11,485 nucleotides of DNA from an uncultured Bacteroidales bacterium (GCA_946410535.1 CAMKAR010000035.1:1-11485), one strand, 5' to 3'; counted from the stretch's first letter, positions 1 through 7,787 are shown. Translations and numbers: made by a program. The notes: generated by a model from the letters alone, not told the origin.

Positions 1-1292
1 GGCGGGTTGTGTTTCACCCATTGTGCCATCGAGCCTTCGCCGCCCATCACGTTGAACATGTCCCAGTAGGCCACGTCGTTGCGCAGCGACATGGCGCGGA
101 GCGAGTCGTTCAGCTCGGGCAGGTTCTTCCATGTGCCCATCTTGCCGTTGTAGCTCTTGCCCATGTCGGCAGGCCCGATGAAGAGCAGGGTGGCCTTGGG
201 CGCCACGCGCTTCATGTAGTTGATTTGGTTCTCCAGTTCGGCCAAGTAGGGCGTTATGTTTTTGGGCGAGGCGATGCCGGGCATGCGGTTGCCGCCAAAT
301 TGCAGGATGATGAGCCGTGTGTCCAAGAGGTCGAAGGCCTGTCGGGCCACGGCCTCGTTCATGCGGGTGAAGATGGTGCCTGAGCAGCCGCGCAGCGACA
401 CATTGTCGACGGCCACGCCCGCGTCGCCGTCGAGCATGACGGCATAGATCTCGGCGTTGCCCTTGAAGCTGATGGTGCCCCGCTTGATGTTGGCCGGCAG
501 GGTCCAGCTGATGAGCGACACGCTGTCGTTGGCGTCGAGCACCTTGGGTTCGGTGGCCATGGTGTCGCATTTGAGCGTGGCCGTGAAGCCTTGGCTGTTG
601 CGGCCCAGCAGCACCGCGACGGTGGAGAACGCCTTGGCCTTCTCGAAGGCCTGCGAATGGTTGGTCTGGCTGAAGCTGACCGAGCCGCCGCCGAGCACCT
701 GGCCGTATTGCGCCATCACGCCGTAGCGGTTGTGGGGGGCGCGTTGGTTGGTGGCGTCGCCATAAACGGCGTAGCGCATCACGCCCGACGAGCGTTGCGA
801 CACCGAGATGGTGGGCACGGGCTGCACCGCCGGGATCATGTTGGGCCCCGAGCCGCCAAAGTGCTCTTGCAGCTTCTCGCGCAGCACCGACGAGATGCGG
901 TCCATCTCGATTTGCGAGTCGCCGTAGTGCATCACGCGGTAGGTCTTTCCTTCGTCGTGCGCCACTTCGAGCTGGTCGAAGAGCGTGTCGAAGTAGGTAT
1001 AGTCGTCGTTGGGCAGATAGATGCGGTTGGGGTTGTTCTTCAGGTAGTTGCGGAAGAAGCGCATACTGTCCAAGAGGTTGTCGGAGACGGTCATCTCGAA
1101 GCTTTGGTTCACCTTGCTGAGCACCTCGTCGACATCCACTTCGGCTTGCTTGGGGCGGCTGTCGTCGGCATAGGAGGGGAAACGAAGGTTGAGGCCGCCG
1201 ATGGCGAGGCCTTCGGCGGGGAAGAAATACCATCCGGCACCGAGGATGACGATGACGGAGAGGATGAATATGAGGGTTCGTATGGGTTTCAT
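1..1292 (-). CDS. SGNH/GDSL-family hydrolase, membrane-anchored, 3' end outside window (partial)
   Basis: Reading the minus strand from ATG at 1292 gives 430 codons open to the window edge. Residues 5-24 are one hydrophobic segment, a signal anchor or uncleaved signal, so the enzyme should face the periplasm. Block I of the SGNH fold is visible as HYGDSQIEMDR, with the likely nucleophile Ser126. A beta-rich insert (about 165-290) follows, then VDNVSLRGCSG (possible block II glycine near 302) and LQFGGNRM (block III, Asn335). The block V Asp-x-x-His is not seen and should lie just past the edge. Such proteins act on ester bonds, often O-acetyl groups on envelope polysaccharides, and in Bacteroidota they often sit beside MBOAT O-acyltransferases; that neighbour cannot be checked here. 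The substrate is unknown. The family call is firm, the role inferred. It is transcribed away from the T9SS gene. Confidence 0.82.
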   Translation of the reverse strand, partial: MKPIRTLIFILSVIVILGAGWYFFPAEGLAIGGLNLRFPSYADDSRPKQAEVDVDEVLSKVNQSFEMTVSDNLLDSMRFFRNYLKNNPNRIYLPNDDYTYFDTLFDQLEVAHDEGKTYRVMHYGDSQIEMDRISSVLREKLQEHFGGSGPNMIPAVQPVPTISVSQRSSGVMRYAVYGDATNQRAPHNRYGVMAQYGQVLGGGSVSFSQTNHSQAFEKAKAFSTVAVLLGRNSQGFTATLKCDTMATEPKVLDANDSVSLISWTLPANIKRGTISFKGNAEIYAVMLDGDAGVAVDNVSLRGCSGTIFTRMNEAVARQAFDLLDTRLIILQFGGNRMPGIASPKNITPYLAELENQINYMKRVAPKATLLFIGPADMGKSYNGKMGTWKNLPELNDSLRAMSLRNDVAYWDMFNVMGGEGSMAQWVKHNP

Positions 1293-1315
1293 TGCTTGCT
1301 GTTCAAAACGAGCCG

Positions 1316-1323
1316 CAAAAATA
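1316..1323 (-). promoter_or_regulatory. Bacteroidota -7 element for the SGNH hydrolase gene
   Basis: On the minus strand TATTTTTG matches the Bacteroidota -7 consensus TAnnTTTG, 23 bases upstream of the ATG at 1292. No good TTG is seen at the expected -33 distance (nearest is TGA at 1345-1347), so the promoter may be weak or need an activator. Confidence 0.45.
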
Positions 1324-1443
1324 CGGAAATTATGATTGATGGCGTCACTGATTGAAAATAAAATAAAATCGCCATCCTTAGGTATTGAATCCTTGAATCT
1401 TAGGATTTTTATTCCCCTATTTTCAATTTTTTTCCATTTTTTT

Positions 1444-1473
1444 TTGCACATCTATTAATTATGCGTATCTTTG
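1444..1473 (+). promoter_or_regulatory. Housekeeping sigma promoter of the T9SS cargo gene
   Basis: TTG at 1444-1446 and TATCTTTG at 1466-1473 are separated by 19 bases, a full match to the Bacteroidota promoter (TTG, N19-21, TAnnTTTG). Transcription should start near 1480, giving a leader of about 100 bases before the ATG at 1580. It diverges from the SGNH hydrolase promoter in the same 287-base gap. Confidence 0.7.
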
Positions 1474-1492
1474 CGGTTTCAAATACTGATAA

Positions 1493-1506
1493 TTGTAACG
1501 TTACAA
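1493..1506. promoter_or_regulatory. Perfect 14-bp palindrome, candidate operator
   Basis: TTGTAACGTTACAA is a perfect palindrome with a central AACGTT, lying about 13-26 bases after the predicted transcription start of the T9SS gene. A central CG step is typical of LacI-family operators, and a dimeric regulator bound here would block transcription. It is too short and too AT-rich to be a good terminator. No regulator gene is present in the window, so the partner is unknown. Confidence 0.4.
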
Positions 1507-1579
1507 AATAATACACGGAATTAATCTTGAATCTTTAAATCTTAAATAATGAAATAACAAACAATTAAATTAAACGACG

Positions 1580-4500
1580 ATGAAAAGGAGATTTACAAAA
1601 CTGATGGCAGCTTTGGCGCTGTTAGCAATTATGATCCCGTTTACGGGATGGGGACAAACTAGGGAAACTTACACTGCGACCTATGGCTATAGCGATTTGG
1701 GAAGCATGTTCGTTAGTGGTAGTTCATATTCTGATGCGAACTCCTATTGGAAAGTACCCGCAACGTCTGGCTCTACAGCTACAATTAGCATCCCGATTAC
1801 CCATCAACCTATAAGCAATATCACGGTGACTTTCGACATTGCCACCTTTGGAAGTGGCAATAACCCTACCTCATCAAATACAACCATTACTGCGGTTGGC
1901 ACAGAATCAAATTCCAATTGGACTGGTTCTGGTGTAAGTAGTTATCCTTCATCCAGCACTTATGTCAATGGTGTGATGACGATTACGAAAAATGCCAATC
2001 CTACTACATTGGGTGGTTTGACGATTACGATGGGAGTAAATACAGGCGTGAAAATCTTTAGGTTAAGGTCGCTTACGATTTCTTATACATACACAGCTGC
2101 TCCTTCATACTCTATCACTATCAATCCCGATGCAATTTCTGTTGACGAGCAAGAACACTATGCCGGAAATGGTGACGATGAATATCTTTCCATGACGACC
2201 AATATTTCGGGATACAATTCCCAAGATTACACGGTGCATTACTGCGCCACGGAAAACGGCACTTATACTGCTACTGAACCATCATGGATGTCAGCAGAGG
2301 TGTACTATACCAATGATTGGGTTGTCTATTGGCATACCGATCAGAACACTTCTTCAATCCCTAACGAATGTTATTTTAAAGTCTACAATAGCGCTAACAA
2401 TGTTTATTCCAACGTGGTGCATGTGACTCAATCCGCTCATGTGGGTATTTCCACCACCGTGACGATTGAACCCAACTCCAGCTTCAGCAACGACCTGAAC
2501 AACAATCCTAACGGCGGTCTGCTGGTCGCCACGGTCACGGCCAACAACCAGCCTATCCAAGCCAATTTGACCTGGACTTCGAGCAACACCAGCGTGGCCA
2601 CTGTCGACCAATACGGTCTGGTAACCCTCGTTGCCATTGGCCAAACCACCATCACCGCCACCTATGCTGGCGACAACACTTACGCTGGCTCAGTGGGTAC
2701 CTATCAACTCAATGTTATCAATAGCGCTCCTTGGGCAACCGCCACGCCCGGCACGCTCAACAACTTCAGCTACAATGAAGGCTACGGCCCGAGTGCCGTC
2801 CAGACCATCAGCGTTGAAGGCGACAACCTCGCCAGCAATGTCTTGGTAGAACTTGACGGACTGTCGGGCAGCAGCTTCGAAATCAGCGAAGACGGCACTA
2901 CTTGGACCAATAGCATCGACCTCCAGCCCACCAACGGCACCCTCGCCGCCACCAACATCAGCGTGCGCATGAAGGCGGGTCTTGTTACTGGTGCTTCCTA
3001 CAGCGACCAACTCCGTGTGAAATACAATGGCTCCAATATGGCCAGCATCAGCCTTAGCGGCAGCGTTAATACGATTACCATCATGACCGTGGCCGAAGCT
3101 CGTGCTGCTATTGACCAAGGCACTCCTTATCCCACTGGCGTGTATGTTTCAGGTATTGTGACGCGTCGTTATAATAACAATCCTCCTAGTGATGGTAAGT
3201 TGTCATATTATATCTCTGATGACGGCACGCAAACCAACGAATTGGAAGCTTACCAGGGTAAAGGCTTAAATGGTGCAAACTTCACCTCCTATACTGATAT
3301 TGAACCAGGTGATATTGTAGTCATCTATGGTGATTTGTATTATCATAGCAATAGCAGCACATATGAATTAAATACAGGCAACTATCTCTTTTCTTGGAGA
3401 CGTCCTGTCACCCTCACTGTCAGTGGTCTCTCAAATGTTGAAACATTTGTCTTTAACGCAGCCGACCAAAGCATGCCGTTGTTGGAAGGCGAAGGCTCGT
3501 GTGTGTTTGATGCTGGTGATGAAGTGATGATTAGCGTTAGCACAGAATCAAGTTACATACTCTCCACCTTCACCTTGAACGGCGTTGACCATCTGAACGA
3601 CATTGAGGCCGATGCTTATACCTTCACCATCAACCAAAATACCACTGTTACCGCTACGGCAGTGCAAGCCTACAACATCAACTACTCTGTGAACGGCGTG
3701 CTCACTCAGGCTCAGGTGCCTGGCAGCTTCCAACTGCCCACTTCTGCCAACCTCAACAGCGATGAGTTTGTTTTCGCTGGTTGGACTACCAATCCCAATG
3801 TTGTCACTGGTTTCTCCACCGCAGGCACTACAGTTAATGTGCAAGGCGGCGAGACGTTCTATGCCGTGTATGGCAAGACCACCGCAGACGGCCCTGCAAC
3901 TACGGTTTATCAAAAAGTGACTTCCGCTCCTACTGATGGTGATTGGAGTGGCGATTATCTGATTGTTTATGATAATGGTATTGTTTTAGATTCTCATTAT
4001 GACAAACTCAATGTAAACACCTATGGCACTTATGAAGACATTAGTGAATACTATGATAATGGTGAGATTGAATATAACTCTATTACTTCTGCCTTTGAGA
4101 TTACAGCCGAGAAAACTTCCAATGGTTACTCATTATATGACAATGATGATGAAGCATTTTTAGGATTTAATAGCACTGGAAATAGTAATACGGGAGCCAA
4201 ATTACGTTGGGACGAAGAGTTTGCAACTTCACGAAATGAATGGACATTAGGTGTGGGTAGTATTGTCAGCGTCTTTAATAATCAGAGAGCTATCCGTTGG
4301 AATGATAATAGTAGCTCTTATCGTTTTGCAATTTATACACCAAGTGGTCAGGAACCCATCCAACTTTTCAAGAAGACCACGATTGCCTCAACAACTACGA
4401 CTTACTACACCCGCGTGTTCATCAATGAGACAGCTACTGACGACATCGAAATCGTTGGCCCGTCCATCATCCCGAGCGGCTCAATGCTTGACATGGATGG

Positions 4501-5839
4501 CAACACCCTCACCAACGACAACCCCGCCAACCTCATCATCGAGGACGGTGGACAGCTCATCAGCGGCCCCGTGCAAGGCACCATGCTGAAGAACATCACC
4601 GGCACTGATTTCGGTTCGCAACAAAGCCCCACTAACGCAGGCTACTGTGTGTTTGCCTCACCTATCAATCCATTTGATGAAGATGATTTTGTGGGTATTC
4701 CGCCAACCGATGTTAATGGCCTTATTACCAACCCCTCCACCAGCTATGACCTCTACTCCTACGATGCCGAAAAAGATGATGAATGGCGCAACTACAAGCA
4801 AATGACTAATGATTTTATCTTAGACCCTTGCCGTGGTTACCTTTACGCCAACCAGAATAATACCACGTTGTACTTCCAAGGCGAACTGAATAGCTTGAAT
4901 GAATATTTCATGGGCGTAGACTTGGCCTATGGTGGCGAAGGCGACGACCTCAAGAATCTCACTTTGGTAGGCAATTCTTACGCTTATAGGAAAACTTTCC
5001 AAATCTCACAAGAAGCGGTTTATGACCATCGAGTTGAAACCTACTACCTCACTATCACCACCAATGGAGATAGTTTTGAACTTCACCCAGTTGAGGTTGG
5101 AGAAGATGCTTTTGGAGACGAAGTTTCGGTCATGACACTCGACCCGATGGAAGCTGTCTTTGTGTATGCTACTGACGAAGATCAGTTTATGGGACTCTCG
5201 GATGTGGTATTGGGCACTTCAAGAGAGAACCGCAACGTGAACGTCAAGGTCAGCCGCAAAAACGGTGACCTCTTGGACAACGCCATTGTGAGCTTTGGCG
5301 GCAGCATGATGAAGAAGCTCTACCTTACCGACAACAGCACGCGCGTCTACTTCCCCATCAGCAACCAAGACTACGCCGTGGTGCGCGCCCAAAGCGAAGG
5401 CGAACAGCCCGTCAACTTCAAGGCCAAGGAAAACGGCACCTACACCCTCAGCATCGAGACCAAGAACGTCGAGATGGACTACCTCCACCTTATTGATAAT
5501 ATGACCGGCGCCGACGTCGACCTGCTGGCCACCCCGAGCTATACCTTCGAGGCCAAGACGAGCGACTATGCCAGCCGCTTCCGCCTGGTGTTCAGCGCCA
5601 ACTCCATCAGCGAGGACGCTGATGGCGACAATGCCTTCGCCTACTTCAACGGCAGCAACTGGACCGTCAGCAACATGGGCGAAGCCACGCTGCAAGTGGT
5701 CGACGTGATGGGCCGCGTGCTCAGCAGCGAGACCCTCAGCGGCAACGCCGAAGTCAACATTAACCAACCCACGGGTGTCTACATGCTCCGCCTTGTGAAC
5801 GGTGACAATGTGAAGGTGCAGAAAGTGGTGGTGAGATAG
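1580..5839 (+). CDS. Large multidomain secreted protein with T9SS type A C-terminal sorting domain
   Basis: 1419 residues. A signal peptide (1-26, ending GWGQ) leads to export by Sec. The C-terminal segment from about 1353 ends in a type A T9SS sorting domain (NWTVSNMGEATLQVVDVMGR, then TGVYMLRLVNGDNVKVQKVVVR split over the last residues), so the protein crosses the outer membrane by T9SS and the tail is removed. Between them I see a beta-rich N-terminal domain (28-165), a BIG2-like Ig domain (about 290-380, with SSNTSVATVD and the GQTTITATYAGD strand), another Ig-like module (384-496), an OB-fold-like module (497-607), an InlB/Listeria-Bacteroides-like repeat (698-767, FAGWTT), a YLIVYDNG module (775-935) and a long region with the FASPINPF segment (1020 onward). 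No catalytic motif was recognised, so adhesin or matrix roles are inference. Base composition is uneven between modules. The start is fixed by the signal peptide. It probably shares a transcript with the 6003 gene. Confidence 0.9.
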   Translation: MKRRFTKLMAALALLAIMIPFTGWGQTRETYTATYGYSDLGSMFVSGSSYSDANSYWKVPATSGSTATISIPITHQPISNITVTFDIATFGSGNNPTSSNTTITAVGTESNSNWTGSGVSSYPSSSTYVNGVMTITKNANPTTLGGLTITMGVNTGVKIFRLRSLTISYTYTAAPSYSITINPDAISVDEQEHYAGNGDDEYLSMTTNISGYNSQDYTVHYCATENGTYTATEPSWMSAEVYYTNDWVVYWHTDQNTSSIPNECYFKVYNSANNVYSNVVHVTQSAHVGISTTVTIEPNSSFSNDLNNNPNGGLLVATVTANNQPIQANLTWTSSNTSVATVDQYGLVTLVAIGQTTITATYAGDNTYAGSVGTYQLNVINSAPWATATPGTLNNFSYNEGYGPSAVQTISVEGDNLASNVLVELDGLSGSSFEISEDGTTWTNSIDLQPTNGTLAATNISVRMKAGLVTGASYSDQLRVKYNGSNMASISLSGSVNTITIMTVAEARAAIDQGTPYPTGVYVSGIVTRRYNNNPPSDGKLSYYISDDGTQTNELEAYQGKGLNGANFTSYTDIEPGDIVVIYGDLYYHSNSSTYELNTGNYLFSWRRPVTLTVSGLSNVETFVFNAADQSMPLLEGEGSCVFDAGDEVMISVSTESSYILSTFTLNGVDHLNDIEADAYTFTINQNTTVTATAVQAYNINYSVNGVLTQAQVPGSFQLPTSANLNSDEFVFAGWTTNPNVVTGFSTAGTTVNVQGGETFYAVYGKTTADGPATTVYQKVTSAPTDGDWSGDYLIVYDNGIVLDSHYDKLNVNTYGTYEDISEYYDNGEIEYNSITSAFEITAEKTSNGYSLYDNDDEAFLGFNSTGNSNTGAKLRWDEEFATSRNEWTLGVGSIVSVFNNQRAIRWNDNSSSYRFAIYTPSGQEPIQLFKKTTIASTTTTYYTRVFINETATDDIEIVGPSIIPSGSMLDMDGNTLTNDNPANLIIEDGGQLISGPVQGTMLKNITGTDFGSQQSPTNAGYCVFASPINPFDEDDFVGIPPTDVNGLITNPSTSYDLYSYDAEKDDEWRNYKQMTNDFILDPCRGYLYANQNNTTLYFQGELNSLNEYFMGVDLAYGGEGDDLKNLTLVGNSYAYRKTFQISQEAVYDHRVETYYLTITTNGDSFELHPVEVGEDAFGDEVSVMTLDPMEAVFVYATDEDQFMGLSDVVLGTSRENRNVNVKVSRKNGDLLDNAIVSFGGSMMKKLYLTDNSTRVYFPISNQDYAVVRAQSEGEQPVNFKAKENGTYTLSIETKNVEMDYLHLIDNMTGADVDLLATPSYTFEAKTSDYASRFRLVFSANSISEDADGDNAFAYFNGSNWTVSNMGEATLQVVDVMGRVLSSETLSGNAEVNINQPTGVYMLRLVNGDNVKVQKVVVR

Positions 5840-5851
5840 GAGTTCTTTGAA

Positions 5852-5941
5852 ACCCCCTACCCCCCTTAAAAGGGGGACGGCGCAAAGCGGCGCAAAACAA
5901 GCGTCCGGTAGGCGTCCCCCTCTTGAGGGGGCAGGGGGAGT
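5852..5941. repeat. REPIN-like pair of inverted REP sequences
   Basis: Two G/C-tract hairpins face each other. The left one is ACCCCCTACCCCCC, TTAAAA, GGGGG (5852-5876). The right one is CCCCC, TCTTGA, GGGGG, CA, GGGGGAGT (5916-5941). The reverse complement of the right unit matches the left nearly base for base, including the outer arm ACCCCCTRCCCCC. The roughly 39-base middle carries GACGG..GCGTC ends and two GCGGCGCAAA-like steps. This is the layout of REPINs mobilised by RAYT (Y1 transposase-like) proteins, and similar C-tract elements are common between Bacteroidota genes. No RAYT gene is in the window. It lies 12 bases after the T9SS stop codon and could stabilise the mRNA end, but there is no T tract for termination. 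Confidence 0.7.
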
Positions 5942-6002
5942 AAAAAAGACCCGAACTGGAAAAAATAAAATCAAGAAAACAACAAATAAAATTTAAAATA
6001 CG

Positions 6003-6287
6003 ATGAAGAAACTAACACTGACAATCGCAATCGTCCTCGGACTGAGCATGACGACCTTCGCAGAAGGCAACCCTGGCGGCGGCCTGTTCCAACGCGGCAT
6101 GGTCGACGAAGAATACTACGGCATGGGCTACTACAGCAATGGCCTGAGAACTGGTAGCGGCCCGATGCTGCCTTACCATGGCCAAATCGAAAACCAAGAT
6201 GCCAACGGCCCCATCGGCAGCGGCATCGCCGTGCTGCTCGGCCTTGGCGCAGCTTACTTAGTGGGCAAACGCCGCAAGGAGGACTAA
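6003..6287 (+). CDS. Small exported glycine-rich protein with C-terminal sorting-like membrane tail
   Basis: 94 residues: signal peptide 1-20 (cleavage after TTFA), a short body rich in Gly, Tyr and Asn (GNPGGGLFQRG, EEYYGMGYY), and a tail made of PIGSG (70-74), one hydrophobic helix (71-88) and a basic end KRRKED. A Pro-containing signature, helix and basic cluster is the arrangement used by sortase- or exosortase-type tails, and it resembles the PID-CTERM-type tails of Bacteroidota; the match is by eye. The protein would sit in the inner membrane facing the periplasm, perhaps until processed. There is no enzymatic motif. It follows the T9SS gene by 163 bases with only the REPIN-like repeat between them and no visible promoter, and its A-rich leader resembles that of the T9SS gene, so co-expression is likely. 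Function unknown. Confidence 0.8.
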   Translation: MKKLTLTIAIVLGLSMTTFAEGNPGGGLFQRGMVDEEYYGMGYYSNGLRTGSGPMLPYHGQIENQDANGPIGSGIAVLLGLGAAYLVGKRRKED

Positions 6288-6320
6288 GAGAGAAACTTTT
6301 CTTTTCAATTTTTTTAGGTG

Positions 6321-6353
6321 GGCTGGCGGCATTCGTGCCGCTGGCCTTTTTTT
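6321..6353 (+). terminator. Rho-independent terminator with UUCG tetraloop
   Basis: An 11-pair stem (GGCTGGCGGCA with TGCCGCTGGCC, two G-T wobbles) closes a TTCG loop at 6332-6335 and is followed by seven T. It lies 33 bases after the stop of the 94-residue gene and ends the T9SS/small-protein unit. Confidence 0.85.
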
Positions 6354-6363
6354 CGTATTTTTG
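6332..6363 (+). promoter_or_regulatory. Promoter of the MATE exporter gene, overlapping the terminator
   Basis: TATTTTTG at 6356-6363 is a perfect TAnnTTTG element, 20 bases before the ATG at 6384. The -33 position falls inside the preceding terminator; the best candidate is TTC at 6332-6334 with 21-base spacing, one mismatch from TTG. Transcription would begin near 6370, giving a leader of only about 14 bases. Confidence 0.55.
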
Positions 6364-6383
6364 CAGCCTCAAATACGAATGGA

Positions 6384-7754
6384 ATGGAATATATCGACAG
6401 GACTAAAGAGTTAGAGACCAAGAATATAGGCACTTTATTGTGGGCCTACGCGCTTCCCAGCATCGTCAGCCACATCATCGCCTCGATCTACAACATCGTC
6501 GACCGCGTGTTTCTCGGCCAGTATGTGGGTGCCCTCGCCATCGCGGGCTTGGCCATCACCATGCCCATCATGAACATCATCCACGCCTTCGGCTCGCTCG
6601 TGGGCGCGGGTTCGGCGGCCCGAATGTCGATCATCCTCGGCAAGAAGGACTACAAATGGGCCGAGGACATCCTCGGCAACAGCCTCCTGCTGACGTTCTT
6701 CTTCGGCTTCCTCTTCGTTACGGGTGGCTACCTCTTCATGGACCGCATCTTGGAGGCCTTTGGCGCTTCGGCGGATACCATCGCCTACGCCCGCGAATAC
6801 ATGTACATCGTGCTCCCCGGCATGTTCATGACCACGCTGTCGTTCAACCTCACCGGCCTGATGCGTGCCACGGGCTATCCCAAGAAGTCGATGTGGATCA
6901 TGGCGGGCGGCGCCATCCTCAACATCTTCCTCGACGCGCTGTTCATCTACGTCCTCGACTGGGGCATTGCTGGCGCGGCCTGGGCCACCACCATCTCGAT
7001 GTCGTGCACGGGCGTGTTGTCCGTGTGGCACTTCCTGCAAAAGTCGTCGTTCATCCGTTTCCGTCGTCATGCGTGGAAGCCTAAACTTTACATTTTCAAG
7101 AACATCCTGATGATTGGCATGAGTCCCTTCTCGATGAACTTGGCGGCCTCGCTCGTGGTGGCGTTGCTCAACAACCAGCTGCTGCGCTATGGCGGCGACT
7201 TGGCCGTGGGTGCCTACGGCTTGGTCAACACCTTCGGCAGCCTCAGCGTGATGCTCATGGTGGGCCTCTGCCAAGGCATGCAGCCCATTGCTGGCTACAA
7301 CTACGGTGCAGGCCATCCGCTCCGACTAAAGGAGGTCTACACCTTGACCATGAAGCTCAACGTGGTTATTGGGTTTGTCGGGGCTTTGTTGGCCTTGGTC
7401 CTGCCCCATGCCATGCTGCGCCTCTTCACCAAGGAGGAGGAGCTGATTCAGATTGGCATTCCGGCCATGCGCTTCATGATGGTGATGTTCCCGCTTGTGG
7501 GCTTCACCATCACCAACTCCAACTTCTTCCAGAGCATCGACAAGCCTTGGATTGCCATCGTCACCAGCCTCTCGCGGCAGGTGCTTTTCCTCACGCCGTT
7601 GATCTACGTCGTCCCGCCTTTGTTCGTCGATGCCGGTGCCGTCGGACTGACGGGCGTGTGGGCTTCGATGACCATCTCCGACTTCCTCGGTGCCGTGTTG
7701 GCCTTCGTCTTGATGCTCTCGCAACGCCACGTCTTCAAACCCACCGAAAGCTAA
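6384..7754 (+). CDS. MATE-family multidrug/metabolite exporter, MepA-like
   Basis: 456 residues, the usual MATE length, with about 12 membrane helices in two halves. The first half has the helix-1/2 segment YNIVDRVFLGQYVG and GLMRATGYPKKS; the second has LCQGMQPIAGYNYGAG and the short cytoplasmic linkers expected of the fold. MATE proteins use a Na+ or H+ gradient to expel cationic drugs or metabolites across the inner membrane; the opening IGTLLWAYALPSIVSHI followed by YNIVDRVF is typical of the MepA-like branch. Substrate cannot be told from sequence. I start at 6384 (MEYIDRTKE) because upstream in-frame codons run back through the promoter and terminator. An out-of-frame ATG at 6379 opens an 11-codon frame overlapping the start. 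The next gene follows after 33 bases and is probably cotranscribed. Confidence 0.92.
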   Translation: MEYIDRTKELETKNIGTLLWAYALPSIVSHIIASIYNIVDRVFLGQYVGALAIAGLAITMPIMNIIHAFGSLVGAGSAARMSIILGKKDYKWAEDILGNSLLLTFFFGFLFVTGGYLFMDRILEAFGASADTIAYAREYMYIVLPGMFMTTLSFNLTGLMRATGYPKKSMWIMAGGAILNIFLDALFIYVLDWGIAGAAWATTISMSCTGVLSVWHFLQKSSFIRFRRHAWKPKLYIFKNILMIGMSPFSMNLAASLVVALLNNQLLRYGGDLAVGAYGLVNTFGSLSVMLMVGLCQGMQPIAGYNYGAGHPLRLKEVYTLTMKLNVVIGFVGALLALVLPHAMLRLFTKEEELIQIGIPAMRFMMVMFPLVGFTITNSNFFQSIDKPWIAIVTSLSRQVLFLTPLIYVVPPLFVDAGAVGLTGVWASMTISDFLGAVLAFVLMLSQRHVFKPTES

Positions 7755-7757
7755 GAC

Positions 7758-7776
7758 CCCTGAGCCTGTCGAAGGG
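7758..7776. repeat. Short interspersed repeat CCCTGAGCCTGTCGAAGGG
   Basis: This 19-base sequence lies between the MATE stop and the next start. From memory, the same word (or its complement CCCTTCGACAGGCTCAGGG) recurs as an intergenic repeat in many unrelated bacterial genomes. Its ends CCCT and AGGG are complementary, the centre only partly. I see a single copy in this window, so the repeat call rests on recollection. Confidence 0.5.
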
Positions 7777-7787
7777 CCGACCACACA

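Noticed and set aside
591..1355. 254-codon plus-strand frame opposite the SGNH hydrolase
   Set aside because: Val/His/Ala-rich low-information product; the minus strand carries clear SGNH motifs through the same bases.
1385..1533. Three copies of TTGAATC (1385-1391, 1393-1399, 1527-1533) and a 6-bp stem AATCCT/AGGATT at 1388-1407
   Set aside because: Seven-base words recur easily in AT-rich DNA, the spacing is irregular, and the weak hairpin has no plus-strand gene upstream to terminate.
5219..5974. 251-codon minus-strand frame across the T9SS C-terminus and the repeat
   Set aside because: It runs antisense to the conserved sorting domain and through the REPIN-like repeat; no family features.
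6318..6383. GTG-initiated 22-codon extension of the MATE protein
   Set aside because: It would translate the terminator stem and lies upstream of the predicted transcription start; the ATG at 6384 begins the normal MepA-like N-terminus.
6435..7316. 293-codon minus-strand open frame opposite the MATE gene
   Set aside because: Its product is rich in His, Glu, Arg and Val with no domain, typical of an antisense shadow of a GC3-rich gene; the plus-strand MATE protein is unmistakable.
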